Positions 61,075-64,000 of a stretch of DNA of 64,000 bases are shown here, in pieces. Under the pieces are notes generated by a model. That model was not told the DNA's origin. It ran no database searches and saw only the letters and a program-made list of their open reading frames with translations. The DNA comes from an uncultured Flavobacteriaceae bacterium (GTDB taxonomy: Bacteria > Bacteroidota > Bacteroidia > Flavobacteriales > Flavobacteriaceae), in the NCBI GenBank assembly GCA_938029725.1, contig CALHGE010000014.1, forward strand, positions 1-64,000. The letters are read 5' to 3'. The translations under genes were made by a program, and so were the position numbers. Positions within the stretch are counted from its first letter, which is position 1, and the number at the start of each line of letters is the position of its first letter.

Positions 61075-61731
61075 TTAATACCCTTTATCAAAAGCTTTCA
61101 CGCCCGCTAAAACCCTAGTCTGCAAATCATTTACCTTAGGCACTATTGGGCAAGAATACTTCTTATTATAAGCGCAATACGGATTATAGGCACGATTGAA
61201 ATCGATTGTAATCATATCAGAATCAGGAATAGATAAATCAATATAACGCCCCCCTCCATAGGTTTCTTCGTCATTCGTTAAATCAGTGAATGGAAGAAAT
61301 AAATAGTTTTCATAGCCCCGTTTAAGCATGAGTTCTTTATTTTGATAAAGCTCCAGCTCAAACTTTTTTTTATGTAGCTCAAAATAGACCTTACCGTAAA
61401 CCACTTCAGTAGAGTATTCACCGGTAGTTGTAGGCATTAAAAAAGGTAGAGCTTCAGTCGTTCGAATAAATTTTGCCGCGACAATATAGCTGCTATCGGG
61501 ATTGAAAAAATCAAGACCTTCAAAATTTTTCCTGTATTTATCACTTAAAGGCGAGGTCTCCGGGTTTTTAAATTCTGTATTCTTCGCAGCCTGAAAAGCT
61601 TCTATCTCTTGAAGAGCCACCGTTGAAGCCTTTGCCTTCAAAACCTTATCGTGATAGTTCTTTTTTTGCTGACATCCGAAAGAGATCAACACAAGTATAG
61701 CCAGCGTAAATAAAATGGTCTTATGCTTCAT
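61075..61731 (-). CDS. DUF1684 lipoprotein
   Basis: 218 aa from the ATG at 61731 (MKHKTILFTLAILVLISFGC). Lipobox I-S-F-G-C, Cys near 20. The DUF1684 region includes EIEAFQAAKNTEFKNPETSPL, VYGKVYFELHKKKFELELYQNK, NYLFLPFTDLTNDEETYGGGRYIDLSIPDSDMITIDFNRAYNPYCAYNKKYSCPIVP, where the N-P-Y-C-A-Y...C-P-I-P stretch is the family's hallmark. Role unknown; envelope-anchored. Divergent from the DJ-1-like gene. Confidence 0.9.
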   Translation of the reverse strand: MKHKTILFTLAILVLISFGCQQKKNYHDKVLKAKASTVALQEIEAFQAAKNTEFKNPETSPLSDKYRKNFEGLDFFNPDSSYIVAAKFIRTTEALPFLMPTTTGEYSTEVVYGKVYFELHKKKFELELYQNKELMLKRGYENYLFLPFTDLTNDEETYGGGRYIDLSIPDSDMITIDFNRAYNPYCAYNKKYSCPIVPKVNDLQTRVLAGVKAFDKGY

Positions 61732-61818
61732 TTTTCTAATTAATAGCACAAAAATACAATTTAAAGTTTTTTCCCCTTTGAGTTTCTGTTGTACTTTGTA
61801 AGCTCAAACCATACTTAA

Positions 61819-62562
61819 ATGAAAACTGTTCTTTACGCCACTATCGTACTTCTGCTTGTAGTTTCCTGTAATCAGAGCCAAAAAAAGCAAGGTGCCACTG
61901 CTGTAATAAAAAAGAGAGCCTTACCTGAGCTTGTCGCAAACCGTTACAATGTTGCTTTTTTAATTATGGACGGGACTTTTAATACAGAATTCACAGCGCC
62001 TTTTGATATATTCCAACACACGCAATACAGAAAAAACATAAAGGCTATGAACACTTTTTCAGTAGCTAACACCTTAGAACCCATCACTACATTTGAAGGT
62101 CTTCGCATTCTTCCTGATTTTGACTACACCAAAGATTCGATTCCGAATATTGATATTTTGGTAGTACCTAGCGCCGCGCATCATTTAGATACCGACCTGA
62201 AAGATTCAGTTATGCTAAATTTTGTCAAAAGAGTAGATAAGACTGCCTTGTTTATGACCAGTCATTGCGATGGCGCCTTCGTTTTTGCCAAAGCTGGTGT
62301 TTTAAACCAAGTAGTCTCCACAACATTTCCGAGTGATATTGAAGCCTATCAAAATATGTTTCCAGATTTGGCTGTAAAAGACAGCGTGCTATTTGTTCAT
62401 GACGGAAAATATATCACCTCAGCCGGTGGGGCCAAAAGTTTTGAAGCAGCGTTATACCTCTGTGAAGTATTGTACGGCAAAGAAATCACAGAATCACTAG
62501 CAAGAGGTTTGGTAATTAACTGGAATTTAGAAAGCATACCCAATCTTATTGTAGAACCATAG
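61819..62562 (+). CDS. DJ-1/PfpI-like lipoprotein
   Basis: 247 aa. Lipobox L-L-V-V-S-C, Cys near 17. The DJ-1/PfpI flavodoxin-like domain (about 42-235) has YNVAFLIMDGTFNTEFTAPFDIFQH, DILVVPSAAHH, and MTSHCDGAFVFAKAGVL, with the nucleophile-elbow Cys in S-H-C-D; GKYITSAGGAKSFEAALYL follows. Similar proteins are often the sensor half of AraC regulators or glyoxalase/amidase-like; here it is lipid-anchored and probably periplasmic. Activity unknown. Confidence 0.88.
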   Translation: MKTVLYATIVLLLVVSCNQSQKKQGATAVIKKRALPELVANRYNVAFLIMDGTFNTEFTAPFDIFQHTQYRKNIKAMNTFSVANTLEPITTFEGLRILPDFDYTKDSIPNIDILVVPSAAHHLDTDLKDSVMLNFVKRVDKTALFMTSHCDGAFVFAKAGVLNQVVSTTFPSDIEAYQNMFPDLAVKDSVLFVHDGKYITSAGGAKSFEAALYLCEVLYGKEITESLARGLVINWNLESIPNLIVEP

Positions 62563-62583
62563 AAACCCTATTCTTCTATGGTT
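62555..62583. terminator. Bidirectional terminator overlapping both converging stop codons
   Basis: AACCATAGAA / TTCTATGGTT, perfect 10-bp stem around a 9-base loop, lying across the stop of the DJ-1-like gene and the stop of the leftward gene starting at 63983. The U tracts are weak. Confidence 0.5.
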
Positions 62584-63983
62584 TCATAGCGGGCATCCTT
62601 CAAATATTTGACTACCAATGCATTAAACTCAGGTGTGATTCGCAAAAGTGCTGTGTTTTCTAAACCATATAACACTTCCTTATTACTATATCCAGTTTTT
62701 AAAAGCTCTTCTAAATAGAAGAGCGAAGTACCATAATCTTCAACCTTCGCACTAAGAGAAATTATTTTCAAAAAAGAGCTAACCTCTTTAGAATCTGTAA
62801 TGGTACTAACCATCCATAAAAAAAGCAAGGCTTCTTCATCAAGCGGCTTAGCTTCATTTACAATATCAATATTATCGGCTATTAAAGCATTAACATATCC
62901 TTTTAGACGTCTGCCCATTTGCTTTTCATGTATGGCCTTATCAGCCATTTCATATTTTTCTAGCTCCTCCATTTGATATTTCCACCAACCTAAATTATTG
63001 TAGTTGTAGGCTAATACATCTTCTTCAAGAAAATAAGCGTACTCATCCTTAATAAAATTTTCTTTAAAAATCGCACTATTTTGATTTCTATCGTAAAGTT
63101 TATAAAGTTTTGTTTTTCGCAAAGCTTTTGCCCTGTTTTTAAGCGTATCTATTTTAACGACATCCTTATATATGCTGAGCATATCAAAAATTTGAGCATG
63201 CGCCCGAAGGGGTCTTCCTGAATCCACAAAAGCATTTACTTCATTGAGTTCTCTTTGGTAACTTTGATTTACTAAATCTTCATCTTTTAGCTCAATATCT
63301 CTATTCATAGCCGCCAATGTAAAAATTTCCATGGCCTTGGAAAGGTATTTCGATTCAGGCCAATTATGTCCGCCATCAAAAATTAAAAGCTGATTAGGGA
63401 ATTTCAATTTGTTGAGAATTTTATGACTATTTTTCATAGATAGATAGTTATAATCTTCGTTGCCAACAATTCCAATAAAATGAAACGTATTTTTAGGGCT
63501 CAACACCTCTTCATTGGCAACAGCAGAACCACATGAAATAACCCCCTTTATTTCTTTGATAAATATCGGCACTATAGAAGCTAACCTCGCCCCACTAGAG
63601 AAACCAGCAGTATAGCTCCTATCTTTTTTAATAGGCAAAAGCGAATACACTTTTTTGAACATTCTACTAGTAACTAGAATATTTGTAGAAAGTGTAACAC
63701 TATCCTGAATATTATTAGACGCTGCAAGAATATACCCCTGCTCCTCGGCTGCTTGACGAAACATACTCAATGCTTGTCTGCCTCTGCCTTGTTCATCAAA
63801 TACAAAGACAATGGGCCAACTTTTTGAAATGTCGAAACTGTTAGGAAGATACAAAGCAAAGCTTTCAGAAATAGAGTCATTTACAGGAATGGCATCTATT
63901 ATGGTTCCTTTTTTAAGTGTGATTTGCTGCGCTGTTCCGTAAAAAGCAACTAGCAATAAAAAGAGTAGTAATTTTTTCTTCAT
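62568..63983 (-). CDS. Exported alpha/beta-hydrolase-like protein with helical C-terminal half
   Basis: 471 aa. Signal peptide about 1-19 (Y-G-T-A-Q). The N-terminal half (about 25-215) looks like an esterase/PHB-depolymerase-type hydrolase: SESFALYLPNSFDISKSWPIVFVFDEQGRGR, nucleophile elbow AGFSSGARLAS with S129, and GGHNWPES with the likely catalytic His near 206. The C-terminal half is all helical and TPR-like, without known motif. Substrate unknown; periplasmic. The start lies 17 bp from the window end, so the promoter is not visible. Confidence 0.75.
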   Translation of the reverse strand: MKKKLLLFLLLVAFYGTAQQITLKKGTIIDAIPVNDSISESFALYLPNSFDISKSWPIVFVFDEQGRGRQALSMFRQAAEEQGYILAASNNIQDSVTLSTNILVTSRMFKKVYSLLPIKKDRSYTAGFSSGARLASIVPIFIKEIKGVISCGSAVANEEVLSPKNTFHFIGIVGNEDYNYLSMKNSHKILNKLKFPNQLLIFDGGHNWPESKYLSKAMEIFTLAAMNRDIELKDEDLVNQSYQRELNEVNAFVDSGRPLRAHAQIFDMLSIYKDVVKIDTLKNRAKALRKTKLYKLYDRNQNSAIFKENFIKDEYAYFLEEDVLAYNYNNLGWWKYQMEELEKYEMADKAIHEKQMGRRLKGYVNALIADNIDIVNEAKPLDEEALLFLWMVSTITDSKEVSSFLKIISLSAKVEDYGTSLFYLEELLKTGYSNKEVLYGLENTALLRITPEFNALVVKYLKDARYETIEE

Positions 63984-64000
63984 ATAATAACATATCCATC

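Noticed and set aside
1-64000. tRNA, rRNA, tmRNA, insertion sequences or prophage genes
   Set aside because: I looked through the spacers on both strands and saw no such sequence; a covariance-model scan would be needed to exclude small RNAs.

Overview
The window looks like about 64 kb of chromosome from a marine member of the Flavobacteriaceae (Bacteroidota). The basis is the AT-rich sequence, several promoters with the Bacteroidota -7 element TAnnTTTG, few Shine-Dalgarno sequences, a type IX secretion C-terminal domain at the left edge, the cyclophilin-FKBP fusion, NusB with a long N-terminal extension, a PUR-like DUF3276 protein, and gene orders typical of the family (ilvE divergent from DUF4920-mnmD; grpE-dnaJ-ABC; yajC-DUF1573-nusB). 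It is mostly core and housekeeping DNA. I see no insertion sequence, prophage, CRISPR array, rRNA or tRNA.

Layout. 0-7.7 kb: tail of a T9SS cargo protein, uvrB, a small heat-shock protein, a DmpA-type peptidase, TerB-like and DUF1456 proteins, sucC. 7.8-13.9 kb: Lon-N-domain protein, lysA, a secreted thioredoxin, a membrane protein, a methyltransferase, guaB. 14-16.6 kb: a three-gene operon of outer-membrane porin, covalent-FMN protein and 4-TM membrane protein, with palindromes in its divergent promoter region. 16.6-24.5 kb: HMG-CoA lyase, LysE exporter, pyrD, pepT, yajC, DUF1573, nusB. 24.8-33.3 kb: ABC exporter, DUF3276, M14 peptidase, acyltransferase and BASS transporter, a redox/cupin/GNAT cluster. 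33.8-43.4 kb: DinB-type protein, two LVIVD beta-propeller lipoproteins, lpxD, cold-shock protein, two tiny membrane peptides, dual PPIase, M28 peptidase, PPK2. 43.7-53.4 kb: a long leftward block with a sigma-54 activator lacking a DNA-binding domain, an outer-membrane barrel, MscS, an ABC-2 transporter, dnaJ, grpE, an epimerase, mnmD and DUF4920. 53.5-64 kb: ilvE, Tat-exported amidase, MazG-like protein, a third tiny membrane peptide, crcB, then P-II, Amt and a porin, followed by lipoproteins and an esterase-like protein.

How genes work together. The most system-like pieces are: (1) the porin/FMN/4-TM operon, which reads as an envelope electron-transfer unit dependent on flavin transfer; (2) the P-II/Amt/porin set, which would take ammonium across both membranes; (3) hsp20 and grpE-dnaJ, 47 kb apart, which share a 13-bp upstream element differing at one base; (4) three tiny single-helix peptides sharing an N-terminal pattern. 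Domain and family calls rest on reading the proteins by eye; no database search was run.
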